NCBI GenBank assembly: GCA_965371245.1
Contig: CBDUXT010000036.1
Coordinates: forward strand, 1-51,600
Origin: CBDUXT01 sp965371245
GTDB taxonomy: Bacteria > Planctomycetota > Phycisphaerae > UBA1845
Length of the DNA stretch: 51,600 nucleotides
Direction: 5' to 3'
A program made the position numbers and the translations under genes. Under the pieces are notes generated by a model. That model searched no databases and had not been told where the DNA came from. It saw only the letters and a program-made list of their open reading frames with translations. How positions within the stretch are numbered: the first letter of the stretch is position 1; every line of letters starts with the position of its first letter. Positions 27,709 to 36,125 of the stretch are shown one piece after another.

Positions 27709-28606
27709 TCGCCCGAAACTTCAACCGAGGCGGACTCCGTCCCGGTCGAGTGCCCACCGTCTGTTGCGCAACCGATCGTAAGGGAACAACCTACCGCTCG
27801 TTGGCCAAGCCGTCCAGCCTCTTCGCCCAATGCGTGGCTCACCGCACCATGGTGAACCCGGACAAGTCAATTCGAGGGCGCTACGCTTCAGACCAAACGC
27901 CAAACGTCGTCGTTCTCTATCAAACACGGAAGGATCGGCCAATCCGCGGACGAGTCCGGCTTATCGTTATCGGCCCTCAAGCCCGCTGCACTGAAGCATC
28001 CTGGGGAAGGTGGCGACCTGCCAGCCCGCCCATGCGGTGTCCGTGACGCCGCAGATGCGGCCCATGCCCTAACTCGCGTCGGACCGCTTGCCCGGACCCA
28101 GTCCGTGGGACTACGTCTAGGTCGAACGCGCAGTCCCCGCCTGTGTCAACGCGCCCGGGAACTGGTCCGATGCTTGTCCAAACCCCAGACAGCGGCGTCT
28201 TGGTGTCCCTGGCAGCGAGAGTTCGATCGTTGATTGACGTCTCGCGCACCGCGCGCGTAGAATCGGCCAATCTTTGGCCCGATGCGTGCTTGCTAGGGCC
28301 CGACATGGAGCGATTCCGCGATTCCACATTCCGGTCGATCAAGCCGGGGTGAGGGCCGGCTTACTCCGCTGGCGCGTTCCCTGCGTCATGCGAACGCGGT
28401 GGGCGTGAGCTATGGAATCCCGGTGTTCGATTCTGCGTGGCGTCGTCGTGTCGGATTTTCTTGCGGCGCCAGGCCACGGGCAGAGTCGATGGACGTATCG
28501 TAGGTCCCGCGGCGCGGCTGGCGTTGTACGAGTCCGCGTGTGTCCTTGACGGAGTTCCGCGCCCCGAGGTGTACTACGTCGTCTAGCACTCCGTTCCGGC
28601 ACAGTC
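27709..28606. other. Divergent intergenic region between the leftward glycan operon and the exosortase operon
   Basis: About 900 bases without a credible gene; frames found here have no family features. Contains copy B of the ~44-bp motif (27733-27775). Promoters for both directions should lie here. One GG-N10-GC element (28370-28384) resembles a sigma-54 site on the exosortase side, but such spacing arises easily by chance in GC-rich DNA and is not claimed. Confidence 0.5.
27733..27775 (-). repeat. Copy B of a ~44-bp upstream motif
   Basis: Closest match to copy A at 18948-18991: 25 of 27 bases in the first block and 10 of 10 in the second. It ends 25 bases before the start of the rmlC-like gene, close enough to overlap its promoter or leader. 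Confidence 0.6.
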
Positions 28607-28613
28607 AAGGTGG
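28607..28613 (+). promoter_or_regulatory. Ribosome-binding site of the exosortase gene
   Basis: AAGGTGG ends four bases before ATG 28618, which selects this start over in-frame upstream codons back to 28540. Confidence 0.65.
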
Positions 28614-28617
28614 ACGC

Positions 28618-29520
28618 ATGACGAATGAGCAACACGTCGTGGCAACGCCGGCACCCCGACTGGCGAACGACCTACCGCCGGGCTGGGCAACCAAGGTGTG
28701 CGCCACCGTCGCAATCTTAGGCGCGATCTTCGTCTGGGCGTTCTGGTATAGCCTGGCGGACCTATGGCGTGTCTGGCAGAACAACCCGGACTACAGCGTG
28801 GGTCAGCTCGTTCCACCCGCCATCGTATACATGGTCGCGGTGCAACGACACAACCTCGTTGGGCTACCGCTGAGATTCGACTGGCGGGGCTTGTGCGTGT
28901 TTGCGTTCGGGGTAATCGCCAACCTGCTCGGCTACTACTATCTCTACGCCTCGCTGCAGAATCTCGGACTCGTCTTGTCTGCCAACGGACTTGTCATGAC
29001 ACTGCTCGGTTGGCAAGGATACAAGCGATTGTGGTTCCCCATGGCGTTTCTCCTGCTGGCCGTTCCGCTACCAAATCGTGTACACAACGCCATCATGCTA
29101 CCGCTCCAGCGTTTCGTAGCGTACGTGTCAGCGATGGTTCTCGAGGTCATGGGCGTCCCGGTCGTGCGGCACGGTCATATCCTGGAGGTTGAGGGGCAGC
29201 AGATCGTCGTGGCCGAGGCGTGCAACGGGTTGCGAATGGCCCTCGCGTTCCTCGTGGTGGCCGGCGTCGTGGCCTACCTGATTCAGCGCCCTGCCTGGCA
29301 GAAAATGATCATCGTACTATCGAGCCTACCGATCGCTATCGTTAGCAACGTGGTCCGTATCGTGGCCATGGCTGGGCTTTACGGTACTGAGTACGAATGG
29401 CTCACGCGCGGTGACATGCACGAAGTCATAGGTATGCTGATGATGCCGGTAGCGCTCGGTTTCATCCTGTTGGAGCTCTGGCTCCTGGCGAAACTAACGC
29501 CGACAACGCCGCGATCGTGA
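28618..29520 (+). CDS. Exosortase (EpsH/Xrt family transpeptidase)
   Basis: 300 residues, inner-membrane protein with about eight predicted helices. The catalytic set is present: Cys202 in the EACNGLRMA motif, Arg247 in NVVRIVAM, and His268 in MHEVIGM. This is the arrangement of bacterial exosortases, which recognise a C-terminal sorting tail (PEP-CTERM-like), cleave it and are thought to attach the protein to a surface carrier. No EpsI domain is fused; the EpsI-domain protein is encoded separately at 23769-24485. It is followed by the TPR protein and the probable substrate at 34240. The subfamily (XrtA, XrtU or other) cannot be assigned by eye. Confidence 0.92.
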   Translation: MTNEQHVVATPAPRLANDLPPGWATKVCATVAILGAIFVWAFWYSLADLWRVWQNNPDYSVGQLVPPAIVYMVAVQRHNLVGLPLRFDWRGLCVFAFGVIANLLGYYYLYASLQNLGLVLSANGLVMTLLGWQGYKRLWFPMAFLLLAVPLPNRVHNAIMLPLQRFVAYVSAMVLEVMGVPVVRHGHILEVEGQQIVVAEACNGLRMALAFLVVAGVVAYLIQRPAWQKMIIVLSSLPIAIVSNVVRIVAMAGLYGTEYEWLTRGDMHEVIGMLMMPVALGFILLELWLLAKLTPTTPRS

Positions 29521-29663
29521 ACCTTCCCGTGGGTTTCCGGCGACGCCACCGAAGAACCGTCACCCGGTCCTTTCGCATGATCCGGGTCGTGAGAGTAAGA
29601 ACCCGTAGCGTAGCGCTCGTGATGCCGCAAGTGGGCGACGGCACGCACATTGGGATTTGAATC

Positions 29664-32600
29664 ATGTCTCGACTTCGACACAAACGAGCGCGACGGCAAA
29701 GATACGTGCTGTGGCTTGCCATCATGAGCCTGGTGCTCGCCGGAATCGCCTGGGGTTCGTACGAGCTCTACTCGTTCAGGACGCGGCAGAACACGCGCAA
29801 ACTCCTCGCCCGCGCCCGGACCGCTGCCGCGGCAGAGGATTGGGCCGGCGCCGCCACCGCCTATCGACAGTACATGCAGCGAGAACTCGACGATGTGGAC
29901 GTGTTACGAGCATACGCCGACGTGCTGCTCAAGCGGCTTGAAACGACGCCGGAGGTCGTCAGTGATGCGCTTCGAACTCTACAACGCGTCGTGGGCCTGC
30001 AGCAGGACAACACCGACGCCATGAGCAAACTCACCGGGTTGTACCTGAGCGTGCGAGAGTATGCCCTGGCTGAGCAGTCGGCATCCAACTGGCTCGCGCT
30101 CGATCCGAAAGCGGCCGGAGCGACCCTCGCCCTCGCGAGCGCACAGCACGGACTAGATCGCAGCCGGGACGCCGCCGACACGCTTGTCGCTGCGATCACC
30201 CGGAACCCTGACGAGCCGGAGTTCTATCCGTTGCTCATCCAATTACTCATCAGCGACGATTTGGACCAACCGAAAGAGGCGGCCAAGCGGCTGGCGGAGG
30301 CCCTCAGCGTGGGGCAAGACAGCGCCGGCGTTCATATGGCCGCGTTTGTGTTTTTCGAGCGCAAGAAGGAGATCGACGTCGCGGAGAAACATCTACGGCA
30401 GGCGCTGGATCTGGCGCCGGACTCTCTGACCACACGGCTGCCGGCCGCGCTGTTCTACGTTTCGCGCGACCGGCTGGACGAAGCCGGGGCGCAGCTCGAC
30501 CAAGCGACGCGGATAGCGCCGCAGAATCCCACCGTCCTGCGCATGCGCGCCCAGTGGGCAACCCGAACAGGACGCCCGGCCGACGTAATTGCCGCCGCCG
30601 ACGACTTTTTGCGCCTTGCGCGGGACAACCACATCGGTTATCTTGTCCGGGCGGCCGAACTCTATCTCGGTGCCGGCGAACCAAGTCGGACCGACGAGTG
30701 CCTGGCCACGATCGACGCGCTCCCCCGAGTCGCCGAGCAACTCGAAACCCGCCTGGATGCGCTCCGCGGAACGCGGGCGTTCCAAGAAGGCGATTATTAC
30801 TCCGCGATCCGTTACCTCCGGTCAGCAACCAACCGAGAGCCTCCCAGCGTGCGGGCTCTGCAGCTATCCGCCGCCGCGTACGCACAGCTTGGTGACCTCT
30901 ACGGCGCTACGCAAGCGTGCGAACGCCTGATCGGCATCAACCCCGCAAACGTCGATGCCCGACTCAGACTCGCGGAACTCGAATGGGAAAAAGGCCGGCT
31001 GACCCGCGCCCGTGAAGTCCTGGCATCGCTGCCCGGCGCCAGCGACGGACAGCGCCATGAGGCCGACCTGATACGACTGGCCTGCGACCTGGCGGAGGCC
31101 AGGCGCGACAGTCGCCCGCCGACCGATCGCGCTTCATCGCTTCAGGAGCTGGACCGTTTAGCTTCCATCGACCCGGCAGGCGCGTTCCCGACGCGTTGGC
31201 TCGTTCGCTGCCTCGCGCTCTCCGGGAAACCCGAAAAGGCTGCGGAACTCTTCCGCGCCCGCCTGGGCGATGCTGAATCCCCCTCACCGCGGCTGGGCAC
31301 GGAGCTCGGCCGGCTTCTGATATCCGACGGGCTGGGGGAACAGGTCTTGACACTCGCCGAAGCGCTCATCAAGCGGTTCCCCGACGCCCCGGAGGGGTAC
31401 ATCCTGAAAGTAAAAGCACTCGCCGCCACGGCGGGGCTCTCGCAGGCCATGGAGTACGTCAATCGCAACGAACTGCCGGCCGTCGCACGGGCCGGCGTCC
31501 TTGAGGCCGCGGCGGACGAATACCGCGCCGCCAATCAGACAGAGACAGCGATCGGCCTGTACCGCGAGTCCGCGGATCTCATGAGTAAGAACGTATCCGT
31601 ACGAAGGAAACTGGTCGGGCTGACGTCCAACCTCGACGAAGCCATCGTTCGAAGCCACGAGATCCGCGCAATCGAAGGCGATGCAGGCGTGCAGGGGAAG
31701 TTCCTAGAGGCTCGCGCCCGACTCCGGCTCGATCCCGCAGGCGAATCGCTCGCCCGGGCAGGCGAGCTTCTCGAGGAGTGCTTGGCGGATCGGCGTCGCT
31801 GGACGTCCGCTCGCCTCCTGCTCGCGCACGCTAACGAACTCAGCGGAGATCTCCGCAACGCCGCCGATGCCTATCGTATTGCGCTGTCCCAAGATCGCGC
31901 CCTTCGAGGCACACCGGTGGCGGCTCGCCTCGTTCAGGTGCAATATCGGCTTGGTCGAGTGACCGACGCGGACGCCCTGCTCGACTCACTGTTCCAGGAG
32001 TTCCCCGACCAGCCCGCCATCCTGCGCATGCGCACCGAGCAGCAGGCACGCCGACTGGACTTTGAATCAGCGCTGCGGTCAGCCGAAAAGGTGCTTAAAC
32101 TCCAGCCGGACGACACAGCCTGGGCAGTCAAGACCGCGGACTTACACCTTCGCGAGGCCCATCCCATCGAAGCGGAAGCGATCGCCCGCGCCCATCTCGA
32201 ACGCTCGCCCGACTCAACAACCGTCCTTTGGATACTTGCCCGCGCCCTGTTTGTTCAGCAGCGCGACACCGAAGCCCTGGCGCAAGTCAAGGACGCTGCG
32301 GTCGCGGCGGGAGACGCCCCACACTATGTCCTCCTTGCCCGGGTGCTTGCGCGGCTGGATCGAAACGCTGAAACCGAGCAGGCGCTCGCGCAGGCTCAAA
32401 CCCGCGCTCCTGACGACGCCGCCATATGGGCGGCCTGCGCGGACGTGTGGAGATCGATCGGTCAGCGCCCGCGCCAGGTGGCCGGCATGCGCAAATCTGT
32501 CAACCTCAGCGGCAACGACCCCGCCTATTCCCTCGCGCTCGCTCGCGTGCTCGCCGAGGACGGCGACGCGGAAGCACGCGACGAAGCAACCCGCATTGTC

Positions 32601-33884
32601 AAGCGGCTTCTAACGTCGAACCCGCGGTACGCCGAGGCGCTCCTCCTGCGCGGATACCTGACGATGCTGTCGCCACGCCCGAATCCAGCGGACGCCGAGG
32701 CCGACTTCCTCAAGGCCGTATCGATCGACCCACGTCGTCCGGATGCCTACCGGCTACTGGGGCGGGTGCAGAGGGAGGCCGGGCGCCTCGGTGCCGCCCG
32801 TGAATCGATCGACCGCGGACTCGCGCTGGCACGGCGAGATCCGGCCCTGCTACTGGCGTCCGGCGAACTCTACTCCACGACGGGTGACTACGCACGCGCA
32901 ATGAGGCCCCTCCACGTGTTGCTCGAAGTTCAGCCGCGCATGCCGGACGCCCTTGTCCTGCTCTCCAGCGCCTATCGCGCCACGAACCAGATCGACAAGG
33001 GCATCGAGTTCATCGAGACGCATGCCCCGCCCGCCGTGCGAAGCGCCGGCGAGATCGTCCTACTTGCGCGACTGCATGAATCCAAACAAGACCTCGAACG
33101 CGCTGGGCGATTGTTCGAGCAGGCCACCGCGGCCGACCCGGCATCAAGCAAGACCCATCAAGCGCGCTTGCGGTTCCTGGCCCGCCAGAAAGACATCGAG
33201 GGAATCCACGATCTTGCCGTGACCCGGCAACGGCAATTCCCCAAGGACGTGCGATCATGGGCCATGGCCGCCGAGATGCTCGGCTCGCAGAATGTGGACC
33301 CCGAGTTGCGACCGATCGGGTTCGGGTGGCTGGCGACCATCACTAGTGAGCACCCGGATCACGCAGCAGACGCAACCCACAGGGCGGCCCTTTGCCATTT
33401 GGGACAAAACGAGCTACGGGAAGCAGAGAGCAGATTCCTTGTGGCACAACGTCTAGCACCGGCCGACGGCGACATCGTCAACAATCTCGCCTGGTTTTAT
33501 TCCGAGTATCTGAAAAACCCCGCCAAAGCGGTCGCTCTGATCGATAGGTTCCTGGCGAACGGTGGTACCGAGGACGCGCACCTTCTCGACACGCATTGTG
33601 TGGCATTCCTGCGATTGAAACGATTCGGCGACGCCCAACAAAAAGCTTGGGAATGCCTGAAGATTTCTGGTCAAACGCCCACACAAACCGCAGCCACGTA
33701 TCACCTCGGCCTGGCCTTGATGGAGAGTAACCAAAAGGACGAAGCGCTGTCGAACTTCCGGAAGGCTAAGCGGTTGGACCAGCGCCGCGGCGGGCTCACC
33801 CCGGGCGAGCGCGAAGAGCTACGCCGTCGGCTCGAACCCACCCCGCCCGACCCCGATTCGGACACCGGCCGTCCTGGAGGTTAA
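29664..33884 (+). CDS. Large TPR-repeat protein of exosortase/exopolysaccharide locus
   Basis: 1406 residues. A short basic N-terminus is followed by one membrane helix (about 13-35), then essentially the whole protein is tandem tetratricopeptide repeats, seen as recurring A-x-x-L-G/A-x-A-Y and A-x-x-x-x-P patterns. It resembles the PrsT-type TPR proteins of PEP-CTERM/exosortase systems, thought to scaffold export or polymerisation of the polysaccharide on the periplasmic side; function is inferred. The topology (N-in, long periplasmic solenoid) fits that. It starts 143 bases after the exosortase gene and ends in a Pro/Asp-rich tail. Unusually long compared with typical ~900-residue relatives. 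Confidence 0.85.
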   Translation: MSRLRHKRARRQRYVLWLAIMSLVLAGIAWGSYELYSFRTRQNTRKLLARARTAAAAEDWAGAATAYRQYMQRELDDVDVLRAYADVLLKRLETTPEVVSDALRTLQRVVGLQQDNTDAMSKLTGLYLSVREYALAEQSASNWLALDPKAAGATLALASAQHGLDRSRDAADTLVAAITRNPDEPEFYPLLIQLLISDDLDQPKEAAKRLAEALSVGQDSAGVHMAAFVFFERKKEIDVAEKHLRQALDLAPDSLTTRLPAALFYVSRDRLDEAGAQLDQATRIAPQNPTVLRMRAQWATRTGRPADVIAAADDFLRLARDNHIGYLVRAAELYLGAGEPSRTDECLATIDALPRVAEQLETRLDALRGTRAFQEGDYYSAIRYLRSATNREPPSVRALQLSAAAYAQLGDLYGATQACERLIGINPANVDARLRLAELEWEKGRLTRAREVLASLPGASDGQRHEADLIRLACDLAEARRDSRPPTDRASSLQELDRLASIDPAGAFPTRWLVRCLALSGKPEKAAELFRARLGDAESPSPRLGTELGRLLISDGLGEQVLTLAEALIKRFPDAPEGYILKVKALAATAGLSQAMEYVNRNELPAVARAGVLEAAADEYRAANQTETAIGLYRESADLMSKNVSVRRKLVGLTSNLDEAIVRSHEIRAIEGDAGVQGKFLEARARLRLDPAGESLARAGELLEECLADRRRWTSARLLLAHANELSGDLRNAADAYRIALSQDRALRGTPVAARLVQVQYRLGRVTDADALLDSLFQEFPDQPAILRMRTEQQARRLDFESALRSAEKVLKLQPDDTAWAVKTADLHLREAHPIEAEAIARAHLERSPDSTTVLWILARALFVQQRDTEALAQVKDAAVAAGDAPHYVLLARVLARLDRNAETEQALAQAQTRAPDDAAIWAACADVWRSIGQRPRQVAGMRKSVNLSGNDPAYSLALARVLAEDGDAEARDEATRIVKRLLTSNPRYAEALLLRGYLTMLSPRPNPADAEADFLKAVSIDPRRPDAYRLLGRVQREAGRLGAARESIDRGLALARRDPALLLASGELYSTTGDYARAMRPLHVLLEVQPRMPDALVLLSSAYRATNQIDKGIEFIETHAPPAVRSAGEIVLLARLHESKQDLERAGRLFEQATAADPASSKTHQARLRFLARQKDIEGIHDLAVTRQRQFPKDVRSWAMAAEMLGSQNVDPELRPIGFGWLATITSEHPDHAADATHRAALCHLGQNELREAESRFLVAQRLAPADGDIVNNLAWFYSEYLKNPAKAVALIDRFLANGGTEDAHLLDTHCVAFLRLKRFGDAQQKAWECLKISGQTPTQTAATYHLGLALMESNQKDEALSNFRKAKRLDQRRGGLTPGEREELRRRLEPTPPDPDSDTGRPGG

Positions 33885-34020
33885 GAGGGTCCAATACCGC
33901 CCCCGGGAAATGTGGTAGCCTAGGCGGTTTGGCGCTCAACCCCTACCGTACCCGCCCAATCCTGCATGCCTAGTTATCGGACATAGCCAACATTGTTTAT
34001 CCCAAGTATCCATTTTTTTG
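33885..34020. other. Spacer after the TPR gene
   Basis: No gene. A weak stem (33896-33901 with 33923-33928) follows the TPR stop but has a 21-base loop and only two T residues after it, so a terminator is not asserted. Confidence 0.3.
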
Positions 34021-34049
34021 TTGACAACGCGACCAATCCGTGGTTAAAT
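34021..34049 (+). promoter_or_regulatory. Sigma-70-type promoter of the anchored surface protein gene
   Basis: TTGACA at 34021-34026, a 17-base spacer and TTAAAT at 34044-34049 form a good vegetative promoter preceded by a T-rich stretch. It predicts transcription starting near 34056 and a leader of about 185 bases before ATG 34240. Confidence 0.65.
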
Positions 34050-34070
34050 TGCGATAGGTTTCAGGCTCGT

Positions 34071-34119
34071 GCCTGCGGGGTCCTTCGTGCTATTTGTCGG
34101 CTCGATGCACACCGCAGGC
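34071..34119 (+). other. Inverted repeat in the 5' leader of the anchored protein gene
   Basis: GCCTGCGG at 34071-34078 pairs perfectly with CCGCAGGC at 34112-34119, so the long leader can fold into an 8-bp closing stem with internal sequence of 33 bases. No known riboswitch consensus was recognised. It may affect translation or stability of the downstream message. Confidence 0.4.
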
Positions 34120-34239
34120 GCCGCACCTAGTTGGGAAGTTCACTGACGCCGACCTGTTTCGGCTGGATGCGCGATCGGTCTCGGCAGACGCCGTCGGTGC
34201 GGAAAGAAGAGATCCAGGCGGATCGCTGGGAGACGAAGT

Positions 34240-34977
34240 ATGCGCATTTCATGCTTCCTTGCACTTGGATTCGTATGTTTCGTGATGGCCGGCGCATCGG
34301 CAGCTCGGGCGACGCCCAAGCTCCAGTTGTATGTGGAGGGCGCCACCTACAACAGCGTGACCGAGTCCTGGGAGCTCGCTGCCGGCAGCTCTGATCCCAT
34401 ACGCCTTTGGACCATCGGCAACGTGAACGGCCCAGGGGGTGCGGGCTCTATTGCTGACGTTCGTCTTTCCATCGCCTACGAAGCCGTCGCGGTCGCTCCG
34501 ACGATAACACTGACGCCGACGACGGCGGGCGGTGTTGGCGCGTTCAACGGCTTCGTGGATCCTTCCACACCGCTTGGTACCGGAACTTGGATCCAAACGG
34601 TGACCGACGGTTCTTCGCCCCTGCTCGGGGATGGATCGTCGCTTCCCGATCACGGCATCTTCGGGGCGGGTACGCACTGGCAAGAGTTTGACCTGGGCGA
34701 TTTCACCCTGGAGGATTCCCAGATTGCGGACTTCATCAACGTCTTTCCAGACGCAACAGGCCTGCCGGCAACTGGACAGATCAACGTCTATGAGGTCTCG
34801 GTGCTCAACGCCAGTGGAATCCTGCATTTCGACCTGTACGACACGATCGTGGCGTCAAATCACGTCAAGTTCGCGCCGTTCTCGCATGACGCAAGCATCG
34901 TCCCAGTTCCCGGCGCCGCAGCGCTGGCGTTCCTCGGCCTGGGCTTGGTGGGCTTCGCACGCAAACACAGGGTGTAG
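34240..34977 (+). CDS. Choice-of-anchor N-like exported protein with exosortase-type C-terminal sorting tail
   Basis: 245 residues. Residues 1-24 form a signal peptide ending ASAARA. The mature part begins with the PKLQLYVEGATYNSVTESW motif and includes LPDHGIF near 135-141, both features of the choice-of-anchor N family, a Ser/Thr/Gly-rich beta protein of unknown function. The C-terminus (221-245) is a tripartite sorting signal: VPVPGAA motif, a hydrophobic LAFLGLGLVGF helix and a basic ARKHRV tail. This is a VPxPG variant of PEP-CTERM/VPLPA-CTERM tails. It is the obvious substrate of the exosortase 5 kb upstream. It has its own promoter and long leader; GGGAG lies a few bases before the ATG. 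Confidence 0.85.
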   Translation: MRISCFLALGFVCFVMAGASAARATPKLQLYVEGATYNSVTESWELAAGSSDPIRLWTIGNVNGPGGAGSIADVRLSIAYEAVAVAPTITLTPTTAGGVGAFNGFVDPSTPLGTGTWIQTVTDGSSPLLGDGSSLPDHGIFGAGTHWQEFDLGDFTLEDSQIADFINVFPDATGLPATGQINVYEVSVLNASGILHFDLYDTIVASNHVKFAPFSHDASIVPVPGAAALAFLGLGLVGFARKHRV

Positions 34978-35194
34978 GAATGCTGGCGGAGTCCGCGCGA
35001 CGGAACAAGACCCCCGGAACCGCTCACCCAACCACTTCCCACACGCCGTGTCCGGTGCGCGCCGCAGGGTTGGCGACAGCCCATGGTTGATGACGAGGCG
35101 AGGCCGAACAGTACGACAAGGGTTGCTTGGCCTGGTCCTTCCTCGCCGATCCGTCACCCAACCTGATGCATCGTCACGCGTAAGCTTGCGAGTT

Positions 35195-35275
35195 GGGTGG
35201 CCCATGGCTTCAGCCGTGGGGGACGCGAATCCGGCGACTACTTGAGTCCTCCACCTCTTAAGAGGTCGGCCACCC
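35195..35275. repeat. REP-like palindromic element
   Basis: GGGTGGCC at 35195-35202 pairs with GGCCACCC at 35268-35275. Inside, 35201-35220 forms a 9-bp hairpin with one G-T pair and 35253-35266 is a perfect palindrome. The nested structure resembles intergenic REP/BIME elements. Confidence 0.5.
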
Positions 35276-35354
35276 ACCGAGCAAGACCTGCAGATTCAAG
35301 GTCGGCCATACACTAGTGCATGGTCACACGTCGTTTTGCGGGTTCGTTGCCGAG

Positions 35355-35412
35355 TCAGAGCCGCGGGCGCTAGCCCGCGGACTGGTCCCGCCGCTAGCGC
35401 GGCAGGCTCTGA
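35355..35412. repeat. REP-like element with three-way-junction potential
   Basis: An outer stem (35355-35360 with 35407-35412) encloses two hairpins: 35361-35368 with 35373-35380 (8 bp, GCTA loop) and 35390-35394 with 35399-35403 (5 bp, TAGC loop). Its first 28 bases match 51334-51361 with one difference, so it belongs to a dispersed family. Confidence 0.65.
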
Positions 35413-36125
35413 TTAGCACGACCGGTCGCGGCGTTGCGGGTAACCAAAACCCGCAGATTCAGGAGTGAAGATGCACTAGTGACGAGAACGCATTCGCCGT
35501 GCGCGACGAGATTCTGGCCTGGATGGTGATACAACGTGACCCTGCATTGGCATTCCCAGGGCGCGCCGGCATGCCCAACCCGCCGCGAGCAACTCGTTGT
35601 TGGTCGAGTCTGACAGGGGGACACGGGGGGTCCGACTCTTTCCGTGGGGACGGCGTCGAACCTGACAGTCCGATTAGCGGTTGGGTGAGTCGCGGCTGGC
35701 AGTGGAGGACGCGATGGACCTCACTCAGCATGCGTAGGACCGCTGACAGCAATGCGTGCTGACAACCCGCTTTCCGCCTCGGCCCGAGATCCGCTGCGGC
35801 CAGGGGAAGCGGTTGGGACCGCAGACGACGAGTAGTCCCGACAAGGTCCGATACGCCGAAGGCCGTCCACACGGCCATTTGGCAGGCCCTTGCTCATCTA
35901 GGCGATTTTTGCCGCTGAGACGCTGGGGAGCTGGGGTGAGACGAGTTCGTCATTTTCTTGGCTTCCTGGGTGGCGTCATCGGGTTTGATGAGGAATAATA
36001 GTCATGCAGGCAGGAACCTGCGGTGGAACCGGTTTTGCTCTCTGCACAAGGAATCGTTGCGGAGCCAGGCGGGGATGCCTCCCGCCGCTCCAACTCGTTG
36101 GCCCGTACGGTCATAGTCTCGTGTC

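Larger units (their letters stand above)
34978..36125. other. 1.1-kb non-coding region rich in palindromic and decayed repeats
   Basis: No gene supported. Contains REP-like palindromes (listed separately), a perfect 14-base palindrome at 35253-35266, and two loosely similar stretches around 35165-35195 and 35319-35347. The last ~150 bases must hold the promoter of the Wzz-kinase gene but no clear -35/-10 pair or strong ribosome site was found. Confidence 0.55.

Noticed and set aside
27977..28342. Minus-strand frame with an ELGHGPHLRRHGH stretch resembling a metalloprotease motif
   Set aside because: The HExxH core is absent and the rest of the frame has no protease features; likely chance.
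28370..28384. Sigma-54-like GG-N10-GC element upstream of the exosortase
   Set aside because: The flanking consensus is poor (TGGCGC and CTGC) and such spacing is common in GC-rich DNA; no enhancer-like sites seen.
33896..33928. Terminator-like stem after the TPR gene
   Set aside because: Six-bp stem with a long loop and no T-run; insufficient.
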